From the NCBI GenBank assembly GCA_052244495.1, contig JBQPXH010000003.1: a DNA stretch of 64,000 nucleotides; one strand, given 5' to 3'. A model generated the notes under the pieces. That model was given only the letters and a program-made list of their open reading frames with translations. It searched no databases and was not told the DNA's origin. The first letter of the stretch is position 1, and each line of letters starts with the position of its first letter. Source of the DNA: Cereibacter_A sp052244495 (lineage in GTDB: Bacteria > Pseudomonadota > Alphaproteobacteria > Rhodobacterales > Rhodobacteraceae). This document shows, in pieces, positions 57,075 through 64,000 of this stretch. A program made the translations under genes and the position numbers.

Positions 57075-58364
57075 TCAATGCTCGTGACGCGCCAGCCAGT
57101 TCTCCAGCCGCTGCCGGATATCCTCGGCGATTTCCTCGTTCTCGATTTCCTGAATGGCTTCGGCGAGGAAGGCAAGGACCAGAAGCGATTGTGCGGCTTT
57201 CAGCGGCACCCCGCGCGAGCGGAGGTAGAAGAGCGCCGTGTCGTCGATGGCCCCCGAGGTCGAGCCGTGCGAGCATTTCACGTCGTCGGCGTAGATCTCG
57301 AGTTCGGGCTTGGCGAGGAACACCGAATCGTCGTCCAGCAACAGCGACTGGCTGATCTGATAGCCGTCGGTCTTCTGCGCGCCGGGCTTCACGAGGATCT
57401 TGCCCTGGAAGACGCCGGTCGCGCCGTTCTTCAGCACCTTCTTGAACACCTGCCGGCTTTCGCAGGCCTGGCCTTCGTGGGTCACGAAGACGGTGTCATC
57501 GTGATGGAACTTGCCGTCCCCCATCGCAGCGCCTGCGACATGGGCCACCGCCTCGTCGCCCACAAGCTCGATCACCGCCTCGTTGCGGGTCATCACGCCG
57601 TTGGCCGTCAGCGTGAAGGACTTGAAGAGACCGCCACCGGCCACGCGACCGAAGATGTGGGTCGAGGCGCGACGTTCGTGATCGCGCCCCTGCGCACGGA
57701 TGTGGTGGAAGCGGCCGCCTTCGGCCACGTCCACTTCCATGACCTTCGTGAAGCGCGCCGCCGCCGGCCCGTTCTCGAGAATCGTCACATCCGCCCCGCT
57801 CTCGACGCGGATGCAGTGGTGCAGGATCGCGTCCGAGGTGTCGCCAGCGTGGATGTAGATCAGGGCGATCGGCCGTGGGGCATAGCCCGTGACGCGAATC
57901 AGCACGCCCTCTGTCGCGAAGGCGGTGTTCAGCGCCGCGAAGGGGCGCTTCACCGGCACCTGCCCGCGCGCCTCGAGCACGCCATAGAGGTCGCGCGCCC
58001 AGTGGATGTCCGACCGCGACTCCGACAGAAGCCCGATCTCCACATTCTCGAGCGCCAGCGGATCCGAGGCCGCGGCATCGAAGACGCCATCGACGAAGAC
58101 CAGCTTCAGCCGGTCGACGGTCTCGAAGACCATCCCCTCGTCGCCGTCGTCGTCGTCGAAGGTCGAGGCCGGAATCGGTTCGGCCGAGTTGAAGCTCGCC
58201 GGGTCGGTGTAGCGCCAGTATTCGTCACGCCGTCCCGGCAGACCCATCGCGGTCAGGCGCGCCAGCGCGTCGAAGCGGGCCGGTGCCTGCCAGCCCTCGT
58301 TCGAGAACGAGAGGCCGGCGATACGCGTTGCCAGCAGGTCGTCCTTGGGCAGAGCGTCGGCCAT
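57075..58364 (-). CDS. sufD: Fe-S cluster scaffold component SufD
   Basis: A 429-residue SufD, paired with SufB in the SufBC2D scaffold. Conserved C-terminal residues include KCSHGSTSGAID, read here as DDVKCSHGSTSG, and FYLRSRGV. The start ATG 58364 shares a base with the sufC stop; the preceding in-frame GTG is a possible alternative. Confidence 0.95.
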   Translation of the reverse strand: MADALPKDDLLATRIAGLSFSNEGWQAPARFDALARLTAMGLPGRRDEYWRYTDPASFNSAEPIPASTFDDDDGDEGMVFETVDRLKLVFVDGVFDAAASDPLALENVEIGLLSESRSDIHWARDLYGVLEARGQVPVKRPFAALNTAFATEGVLIRVTGYAPRPIALIYIHAGDTSDAILHHCIRVESGADVTILENGPAAARFTKVMEVDVAEGGRFHHIRAQGRDHERRASTHIFGRVAGGGLFKSFTLTANGVMTRNEAVIELVGDEAVAHVAGAAMGDGKFHHDDTVFVTHEGQACESRQVFKKVLKNGATGVFQGKILVKPGAQKTDGYQISQSLLLDDDSVFLAKPELEIYADDVKCSHGSTSGAIDDTALFYLRSRGVPLKAAQSLLVLAFLAEAIQEIENEEIAEDIRQRLENWLARHEH

Positions 58365-59122
58365 CACGCCTCCTCCGCCGCCAGGATGTCCGCGTATCCG
58401 TTCTTCTCGACTTCGAGCGCCAGCTCCGGTCCGCCGGTCTTCACGATGCGGCCGTTGGCCATGATATGCACCACGTCGGGGTGGATGTGGTCGAGCAGGC
58501 GCTGATAGTGCGTGATCACGAGGAAGCCGCGGCCCGCGTCGCGCAGCGCGTTGACCCCGTCCGACACCAGCTTCAGCGCGTCCACATCAAGACCCGAGTC
58601 CGTCTCGTCGAGGATGCACATGCGCGGCTCGAGGATCGCCATCTGCAGGATCTCGTTCCGCTTCTTCTCGCCGCCCGAGAAGCCCACATTGACCGGGCGC
58701 TTCATCATGTCGGCGTCGATCTTCAGCGCCTTGGCCTTCTCGCGCACGAGCTTGAGGAAGTCCCCGGCGCTGATCTCCTCTTCGCCGCGGGCCTTGCGCT
58801 GCGCGTTGAGCGCGGTGCGCATGAAGGTCATGTTGCCCACGCCGGGGATCTCGACCGGATACTGGAAGGCAAGGAAGAGGCCCGCCGCCGCGCGCTCCTC
58901 GGGCTCCATCTCCAGAAGCTGCTCGCCGTCGAGCGTGGCCGAGCCTTCCGTCACCTCATAGCCGCCGCGGCCCGACAGCACATAGGAGAGCGTCGACTTG
59001 CCGGAGCCGTTCGGCCCCATGATGGCATGGACCTTCCCGGCCTCGACCGTCAGGTCCACACCCTTGAGGATGACCTTGTCCTCTTCTTCGAGCTTGACGT
59101 GCAGGTTCTTGATCTCGAGCAT
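58364..59122 (-). CDS. sufC: Fe-S assembly ATPase SufC
   Basis: A 252-residue ABC-type ATPase. Walker A is GPNGSGKST, the signature is FSGGEKKRNEI and Walker B is ILDETDSGLD. It powers conformational change of the SufBD scaffold. It is coupled to sufD and follows the YbjQ-like gene by nine bases. Confidence 0.96.
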   Translation of the reverse strand: MLEIKNLHVKLEEEDKVILKGVDLTVEAGKVHAIMGPNGSGKSTLSYVLSGRGGYEVTEGSATLDGEQLLEMEPEERAAAGLFLAFQYPVEIPGVGNMTFMRTALNAQRKARGEEEISAGDFLKLVREKAKALKIDADMMKRPVNVGFSGGEKKRNEILQMAILEPRMCILDETDSGLDVDALKLVSDGVNALRDAGRGFLVITHYQRLLDHIHPDVVHIMANGRIVKTGGPELALEVEKNGYADILAAEEA

Positions 59123-59131
59123 CTCTGTTCC

Positions 59132-59443
59132 TCAGGCAATGGTGACGGCGGTGCCGGAGGCCGACACCATCAGCATGTTGTTGATGACCTCGTAATCGAG
59201 ATCGACACCGACGACGGCATTGGCGCCCTTCGCCCGCGCGGCTTCCTCCATCTCGGACAGCGCGGTCTCGCGGGCGCGGCCCAGTTCCTTCTCGTAGGCG
59301 CCCGAGCGCCCGCCGATGAAATCGGTGATCCCGGCGAAGAGGTCGCGGATCGCGTTGGCGCCCAGGATCGCCTCGCCCGTCACGATGCCGTGGTAGGTGG
59401 CGATCTGGTAGCCTTCGATATTGGGGGTGGTGGTCACGATCAT
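59132..59443 (-). CDS. YbjQ/UPF0145-family protein inside the suf operon
   Basis: A 103-residue protein of the YbjQ family (MIVTTTPNIEGYQIATYHGIVTGEAILGAN, then GANAVVGVDLDYEV), described as a pentameric fold and heavy-metal-binding candidate. It lies between sufB and sufC, which are normally adjacent. Role in cluster assembly is unknown. Confidence 0.85.
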   Translation of the reverse strand: MIVTTTPNIEGYQIATYHGIVTGEAILGANAIRDLFAGITDFIGGRSGAYEKELGRARETALSEMEEAARAKGANAVVGVDLDYEVINNMLMVSASGTAVTIA

Positions 59444-59477
59444 GGCCGGACCTCGCCGCGGAGGGGTGAGCCGCAGC

Positions 59478-61007
59478 TCACCCGACCGACCCTTCCAGCG
59501 AGATCGCCACCAGCGCCTGCGCCTCCATGGCGAATTCCATCGGCAGGGCCTGCAGCACCTCCTTGCAGAAGCCGTTGACGACCAGCGCCACCGCCTCCTC
59601 CTCGTCCATCCCGCGCGAGCGGCAGTAGAAGAGCTGGTCGTCATCGACCTTCGAGGTGGTGGCCTCGTGCTCGACCCGGGAGGAGTTGTTCTTCACCTCG
59701 ATGTAGGGGACCGTGTGAGCCCCGCACTTGTCGCCGATGAGCAGGCTGTCGCACTGGGTGTAGTTGCGGCTGTTGGTGGCCTTCGGGTGCATCGAGACGA
59801 GGCCGCGGTAGGTGTTCTGCGCCCTTCCGGCCGAGATCCCCTTCGAGACGATCCGCGACCGGGTGTTCTTGCCCAGATGGATCATCTTGGTCCCGGTATC
59901 GGCCTGCTGGGCGTTGTTGGCGATGGCGATCGAGTAGAACTCGCCCTGGCTGTCGTCGCCCCGCAGGATGCAGGAGGGATATTTCCAGGTGATCGCCGAG
60001 CCCGTCTCGACCTGCGTCCACATCACCTTCGAGCGCGCGCCCCGGCAGTCCGCCCGCTTCGTCACGAAGTTGTAGATGCCGCCCCGGCCTTCCTCGTCGC
60101 CCGGATACCAGTTCTGCACCGTGGAATATTTCACCTCGGCATCCTCGAGCACCACGATCTCGACGACCGCGGCATGGAGCTGGTTCGTGTCGCGCTTCGG
60201 CGCCGTGCAGCCTTCCAGGTAGCTGACGTAGGCGCCCTTGTCGGCAATGATCAGCGTGCGCTCGAACTGGCCGGTGTTCTCGGCATTGATGCGGAAATAG
60301 GTCGAAAGCTCCATCGGGCAGCGGGTGCCCGGCGGGATGTAGACGAAGGAGCCGTCCGAGAAGACGGCCGAGTTCAGCGTCGCGAAATAGTTGTCGGACT
60401 GCGGCACGACCGAGCCCAGATATTTCTTCACGAGCTCGGGATGCTCGCGCACCGCCTCCGAGATCGAGCAGAAGATGACGCCTGCCTTGGCCAGTTCCTT
60501 CTGGAAGGTCGTGCCGACCGAAACCGAGTCGAAGACCGCGTCCACCGCCACCTGCCGCGGAGCATCCGGCACCTCGGCGCCCTCGACGCCGGCGAGGACC
60601 GCCTGCTCCTTCAGAGGGATGCCGAGCTTCTTGTAGGTTTCGAGCAGTTTCGGATCCACCTCGTCCAGCGACTTCGGCTTCACATCCATGCTCTTGGGCT
60701 TGGCGTAATAGTAGATGTCCTGGTAGTCGATCTTGGGATAGTCGAGCATCGCCCAGCGGGGCTCTTCCATCTGGACCCAGCGGCGGTAGGCCTGCAGCCG
60801 CCACTCGGTCATCCACTCCGGCTCGTCGTTCTTCTTCGAGATCAGCCGCACGATGTCTTCGTTCAGCCCCTTGGGCGCGAAGTCCATCTCGATCTCGGTT
60901 TCCCAGCCGTACTTGTACTTGCCGGCCATCGCCTGGACCGCCTCGATCGTCTCGCGATCGACGCCGTCGCGGACCTCGGGAACCGCAGTCTCTTCAAGTG
61001 CTGCCAT
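59478..61007 (-). CDS. sufB: Fe-S cluster scaffold component SufB
   Basis: A 509-residue SufB, the main scaffold on which the cluster is built. Typical segments are CSISEAVREHPELVKKYLG, CPMELSTYFRIN, EGCTAP and KNNSSRVEHEATTSK, with the late conserved Cys-rich region QLFYCRSRG. The start ATG 61007 gives the family N terminus, though the ribosome-binding site is weak. Confidence 0.95.
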   Translation of the reverse strand: MAALEETAVPEVRDGVDRETIEAVQAMAGKYKYGWETEIEMDFAPKGLNEDIVRLISKKNDEPEWMTEWRLQAYRRWVQMEEPRWAMLDYPKIDYQDIYYYAKPKSMDVKPKSLDEVDPKLLETYKKLGIPLKEQAVLAGVEGAEVPDAPRQVAVDAVFDSVSVGTTFQKELAKAGVIFCSISEAVREHPELVKKYLGSVVPQSDNYFATLNSAVFSDGSFVYIPPGTRCPMELSTYFRINAENTGQFERTLIIADKGAYVSYLEGCTAPKRDTNQLHAAVVEIVVLEDAEVKYSTVQNWYPGDEEGRGGIYNFVTKRADCRGARSKVMWTQVETGSAITWKYPSCILRGDDSQGEFYSIAIANNAQQADTGTKMIHLGKNTRSRIVSKGISAGRAQNTYRGLVSMHPKATNSRNYTQCDSLLIGDKCGAHTVPYIEVKNNSSRVEHEATTSKVDDDQLFYCRSRGMDEEEAVALVVNGFCKEVLQALPMEFAMEAQALVAISLEGSVG

Positions 61008-61089
61008 CGGTCTCAGTCTCCGTTCCATGGGGCGGGGCCCCGTCTTTCCTCCTGCGCCGCCCGGCTGGGGCGACCCGATCCTTCAGGCC

Positions 61090-62136
61090 TCAGGCGGCCC
61101 GCGCGCGATGACGCTCGCGCGCCCGCAGCCAAGCCTCGGCAAAGCGCATCGCCTCGGCTTCTGTCACGCCCGGTCCCATCGAGACCCGCAGCGCAGAGGC
61201 CGCGTCCATCTCGTCGAAGCCTATGGCGCGCAACACGCGACTCGCCCGCACCTTGCCCGAAGAACAGGCCGATCCTGCCGAGACGGCGAAACCCGCCAGA
61301 TCCATCTGCATCACCTGCGTCTCGCCCTTCCAGCCCGGGGTGACAAGACAAAGCGTGTTCGGAAGACGTGCTCCGCCTTTCCCGACAGAAATAGTCCCTT
61401 TTCCGGACTCGCACAACGCCAATTCTAGAATATTTCTAAGTTGAAGCACAGATTCCCATGCCCCACTGGCAAGATCCCGGGCCGCCGCCTCGGCCGCAGC
61501 CCCGAAACCCGCGATCCCGATCAGGTTCTCGGTGCCTGCCCGCCGTCCCATTTCCTGCCCGCCGCCCCTCAGGCGCGCCTCGACATCGAGCCCGCGCCGG
61601 ATCACGAGAGCACCCACGCCTTTCGGACCACCGATCTTGTGAGCCGAGACGAATCCGATGTCGCAGCCGAGCCAGTTGAAGGCGAAGGGAACCTTGCCGA
61701 AGGCCTGCGTCAGGTCCGAAACCGCCAGCCCCGCGGGCAGTTCCTGAAGGATCCCGGTCTCGGAATTGGCCATCTGAAGCGCGCTACGCGAAGGATCCGC
61801 CACGGCGACGCAACCTTCGCCATCGACGGAGAGGTCCGGCGCGCACCAGGCGGAGACCGCCTCATGCTCCACATCGCCACAAACGAGACCGCGCCCTGCG
61901 CAGGCGAGCGCCGCGGCCTCGGTCGCGCCCGAGACGAAAACCACATCCGCGCCCTCGGCCCCTAGCGCCGCGGCGACCTGCCCCCGCGCTCGCTCCAGCA
62001 GCGCCTTTGCGGCACGTCCTTCGGCATGCACCGACGACGGATTGCCGACGAGATCCATCGCAGCCGTCATGGCCGCCCGCGCCTCGGGGCGCAGCGGTGC
62101 GGTAGCGTTCCAGTCGAGATAGACGCGCGAGCCCAC
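61090..62136 (-). CDS. iscS: Cysteine desulfurase, IscS/NifS type
   Basis: A 348-residue group I desulfurase. The PLP Lys lies in VSAHKIGGPKG and the catalytic Cys in SAGSACSSGK. It is a second desulfurase in addition to sufS. It begins with GTG; GAAGGG six bases upstream comes from the tail of hairpin copy E. It lies between iscR and sufB. It is shorter than E. coli IscS (404). Confidence 0.93.
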   Translation of the reverse strand: MGSRVYLDWNATAPLRPEARAAMTAAMDLVGNPSSVHAEGRAAKALLERARGQVAAALGAEGADVVFVSGATEAAALACAGRGLVCGDVEHEAVSAWCAPDLSVDGEGCVAVADPSRSALQMANSETGILQELPAGLAVSDLTQAFGKVPFAFNWLGCDIGFVSAHKIGGPKGVGALVIRRGLDVEARLRGGGQEMGRRAGTENLIGIAGFGAAAEAAARDLASGAWESVLQLRNILELALCESGKGTISVGKGGARLPNTLCLVTPGWKGETQVMQMDLAGFAVSAGSACSSGKVRASRVLRAIGFDEMDAASALRVSMGPGVTEAEAMRFAEAWLRARERHRARAA

Positions 62137-62145
62137 CCTTCACCC

Positions 62146-62194
62146 TTCATTCTGGCAGAAATATCCGCGGGGGTCCGGGGACAGCCGCCCCCGG
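62146..62194. repeat. Dispersed hairpin element, copy E
   Basis: TTCATTCTGGCAGAAATATC followed by an imperfect GC-rich stem, between iscR and iscS. Read on the minus strand it follows the iscR stop, and its GAATGAAGG tail provides the likely Shine-Dalgarno sequence of iscS. It could lower read-through into the rest of the operon. Confidence 0.75.
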
Positions 62195-62218
62195 CGGCCC
62201 GCCACGAAAGCTACCGCC

Positions 62219-62686
62219 TCAGTCCTCGTCAACCACTCGAAACAGCGCCGGCACCGCCGGGCATGGACGCATCTCGTTCTTGATGATGTCGGACAGACGG
62301 GTCTGGTGCAGGAAGACATAGACATGCGCCGAGAGCCCTTCCCACAGCCGGTTGGTCAAGGATTGTGCACGCGAGCCGGAAACGCCTCCGCTTGCACCGG
62401 CGCCGGTATGCATCGCGTTCACCGTCTCCTCCACCGCTTCCATGATTTCGCTCACATGGACCGAATCCGCGCTGCGTGCGAGCTTGTAGCCGCCCCCGGG
62501 CCCGCGCACCGCCTCGACCAGCCCGGCCCGGCGCAGCTTGACGAAAAGCTGTTCCAGATAGGGCAGCGAAATGTCCTGCCGCTTCGAAACCTCGGCGAGG
62601 GAAACGAGCTCGTTCCCAGATTTCTGCGCCAGCGCCAGGTCCACCAGCGCCACCATTGCATACCGACCCTTGGTCGACAGTTTCAT
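62219..62686 (-). CDS. iscR: Rrf2-family regulator IscR
   Basis: A 155-residue Rrf2 regulator with an N-terminal winged helix (MKLSTKGRYAMVALVDLA, ISLPYLEQLFVKLRRAGLV). The three cluster cysteines and the His of E. coli IscR are all absent: the corresponding loop reads AGASGGVSGSRAQSLTNRLW. The only Cys is C142. I recall that IscR of R. sphaeroides is described as an atypical Fe-S protein; this fits. It should regulate the isc-suf operon that starts with it. Confidence 0.93.
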   Translation of the reverse strand: MKLSTKGRYAMVALVDLALAQKSGNELVSLAEVSKRQDISLPYLEQLFVKLRRAGLVEAVRGPGGGYKLARSADSVHVSEIMEAVEETVNAMHTGAGASGGVSGSRAQSLTNRLWEGLSAHVYVFLHQTRLSDIIKNEMRPCPAVPALFRVVDED

Positions 62687-62776
62687 TTTCCGGTTCCCGC
62701 CAAATCCATTGACGCCAAGCGGCAGGCCGCTTAACTCGTTACGGTTCCGGGGCGGGTGCTCCGCCCAAGTGGAATG

Positions 62777-62805
62777 GTTCTAATTTGCCCGAGCGTTTTT
62801 GTCAA
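62777..62805 (-). promoter_or_regulatory. Promoter of iscR, with candidate IscR site at the -10
   Basis: On the minus strand: TTGACA (complement of 62800-62805), 17-base spacer, TAGAAC (complement of 62777-62782). This is a good sigma-70 match in an otherwise GC-rich gap. The stretch AAATTAGAAC overlapping the -10 may be the iron-responsive IscR target. Confidence 0.65.
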
Positions 62806-62840
62806 GAATACGTCCCGGAAGAAACAGGCAAGGCGAGGCG

Positions 62841-63500
62841 ATGCCCGAAGTGATTTTCGCAGGCCCCGAGGGCCGGCTCGAAGGCCGCTACCACCCGCAG
62901 AAGGACCGAGACGCTCCCATCGCCATCGTGCTGCATCCCCATCCGCAGTTCGGCGGCTCGATGAACAACAAGGTCGTCTACAACCTGCACTATGCCTTCT
63001 ACCGGCTGGGTTTCACAGTCCTGAGGTTCAACTTCCGGGGCGTCGGCAGGTCGCAGGGCGAATATGATCAGGGCATCGGCGAGTTGTCCGATGCCGCCTC
63101 GGCGCTCGACTACCTGCAGTCGATGAACCAGAACGCCAAGCACTGCTGGGTGGCGGGCTTCTCCTTCGGTGCCTGGATCGGGATGCAGCTCCTGATGCGC
63201 CGGCCCGAGATCACCGGCTTCGTCTCGGTGGCCCCGCCGGCCAACATGTATGACTTCTCGTTCCTCGCACCCTGCCCCTCTTCGGGGCTGATCATCAACG
63301 GCACCGCCGACCGCGTCGCGCAGCCGAAGGATACCGTCACGCTGGTGAACAAGCTGCACGAGCAGAAGGGCATCACCATCACGCATGAACAGATCGAGGG
63401 CGCGGACCACTTCTTCAAGGACGAGGAGGAGCACATGAATCCCATGATCGCCACCGTCTCCGACTATGTGAAGCGCCGCCTGACCGAGGCCTCGCGATGA
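62841..63500 (+). CDS. Alpha/beta hydrolase (COG2945-like)
   Basis: A 219-residue hydrolase. The nucleophile elbow is GFSFGAW, the base is the His in GADHFF and FNFRGVGRSQG is the strand after the oxyanion turn. LHPHPQFGGSMNNKVV is typical of this small family. The start at 62841 follows AGGCGAGG. It is divergent from iscR and coupled to the following HD gene by a four-base overlap. Confidence 0.85.
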   Translation: MPEVIFAGPEGRLEGRYHPQKDRDAPIAIVLHPHPQFGGSMNNKVVYNLHYAFYRLGFTVLRFNFRGVGRSQGEYDQGIGELSDAASALDYLQSMNQNAKHCWVAGFSFGAWIGMQLLMRRPEITGFVSVAPPANMYDFSFLAPCPSSGLIINGTADRVAQPKDTVTLVNKLHEQKGITITHEQIEGADHFFKDEEEHMNPMIATVSDYVKRRLTEASR

Positions 63501-64000
63501 GCGACCGCCTCGGCAGGCAGCTCGCCTTCCTCGCCGAGGCCGACCGGCTGAAATCCGTCCTGCGCGCCAATCCGCTTGGCGACGGTTCGCGGCGCGAGAA
63601 CTCGGGCGAGCATTCCTGGCACGTGGCGCTCTATGCGCTCGTGCTGGCGGATCAGGCGGGACCGGAGGTGCGGATCGACCGCGTGCTGCGCATGCTCCTG
63701 ATCCACGACGTCGTCGAGATCGACTGCGGCGACACGCCGATCCATGGCGACCACGACCCCGCCGCTGTTGCGCAGGCGGAAGCGGCGGCCGCCGACCGGC
63801 TCTTCGGGCTCCTGCCTCCGGACCAGGCGGCCGAACTCCGGGCCCTCTGGGACGAGTTCGAGGCGGGCGCCTCGCCCGACGCGATCTTCGCCCGCTCGAT
63901 CGACCGGGTCCAGCCGGTCATGCAGAACCTTCAGTCCGGCGGAGGCACGTGGCGGGACTTCTCGGTCACCTCTGAACAACTCGACGCCCGGGTTGGTTCA
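63497..64000 (+). CDS. HD-domain phosphohydrolase, N-terminal part (truncated by window end)
   Basis: At least 168 residues of an HD-domain protein (YfbR/HDDC2-like). Metal-binding residues are visible as the His in SGEHSWHV, the pair IHDVVE and the Asp in SIDRVQ. Relatives are 5'-nucleotidases on deoxynucleotides. The start overlaps the preceding hydrolase stop (ATGA). The C terminus is outside the window. Confidence 0.8.
   Translation, partial: MSDRLGRQLAFLAEADRLKSVLRANPLGDGSRRENSGEHSWHVALYALVLADQAGPEVRIDRVLRMLLIHDVVEIDCGDTPIHGDHDPAAVAQAEAAAADRLFGLLPPDQAAELRALWDEFEAGASPDAIFARSIDRVQPVMQNLQSGGGTWRDFSVTSEQLDARVGS

Overview
The window looks like a stretch of chromosome from a purple non-sulfur alphaproteobacterium of the Rhodobacter/Cereibacter group, close to R. 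sphaeroides. The reasons are the high GC content, an isc-suf gene order of iscR, iscS, sufB, sufC, sufD and sufS, an IscR that lacks the usual cluster cysteines, and the lineage-typical gene families. The assignment comes from reading the sequence, not from a database match. I see no prophage, insertion sequence, CRISPR array or large mobile island. About 60 protein genes and one tRNA-Glu gene fill nearly all of the sequence.

Layout: 1-731 is the 3' end of an intracellular PHB depolymerase gene. 0.9-4.5 kb holds an alpha/beta hydrolase, thrS and a cold-shock gene with a long, structured upstream region. 4.6-9.3 kb is mostly minus strand: an ArsC-like reductase, a DUF2177 membrane protein, thyA-folA, then gloA (plus strand) and nrdR-ribD. 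9.6-16.6 kb has a dienelactone-hydrolase-like gene, rpoD with a small secreted-protein gene behind it, dnaG, and an NAD-type glutamate dehydrogenase. 16.9-19.5 kb is a three-gene Tad-like pseudopilin cluster. 19.6-25.1 kb holds a TetR regulator, a small lipoprotein, hom-glpX-recJ and tRNA-Glu.

25.2-39.9 kb is rich in signalling: three diguanylate cyclases (a membrane 5TM type, an HNOBA-GGDEF protein coupled to an H-NOX-like gene, and a PleD-like response regulator), the 5-oxoprolinase genes pxpABC, a D-lactate-type dehydrogenase, a CHAD protein, a DUF4153 membrane protein, a HAD phosphatase, and an ECF sigma factor followed by two membrane-anchored proteins. 40.0-44.5 kb has a Met-rich EF-hand protein, a DUF983-NUDIX pair, small exported proteins and an aldo/keto reductase. 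44.7-54.4 kb has an ImuA-like gene, a 13-copy hexamer repeat, metG, a sodium/proton antiporter with a cyclic-nucleotide-binding domain, two small HTH proteins, an Fe-S membrane protein and an ABC exporter. 54.8-62.7 kb is the isc-suf operon, and the window ends with an alpha/beta hydrolase and a truncated HD-domain gene.

The best second-look items are these: an H-NOX-like protein that has lost the heme-ligating His and the YxSxR motif yet stays coupled to an HNOBA-GGDEF cyclase; a dispersed intergenic hairpin element present five times, one copy of which lies between iscR and iscS and appears to supply the iscS ribosome-binding site; two YIP1-like membrane proteins and a YbjQ-like protein inside the suf operon; a strong orphan hairpin upstream of the cold-shock gene that may end a small RNA; the (CAGCGA)13 tract before metG; and the ECF sigma/metal-sensor neighbourhood next to a Met-rich EF-hand protein.
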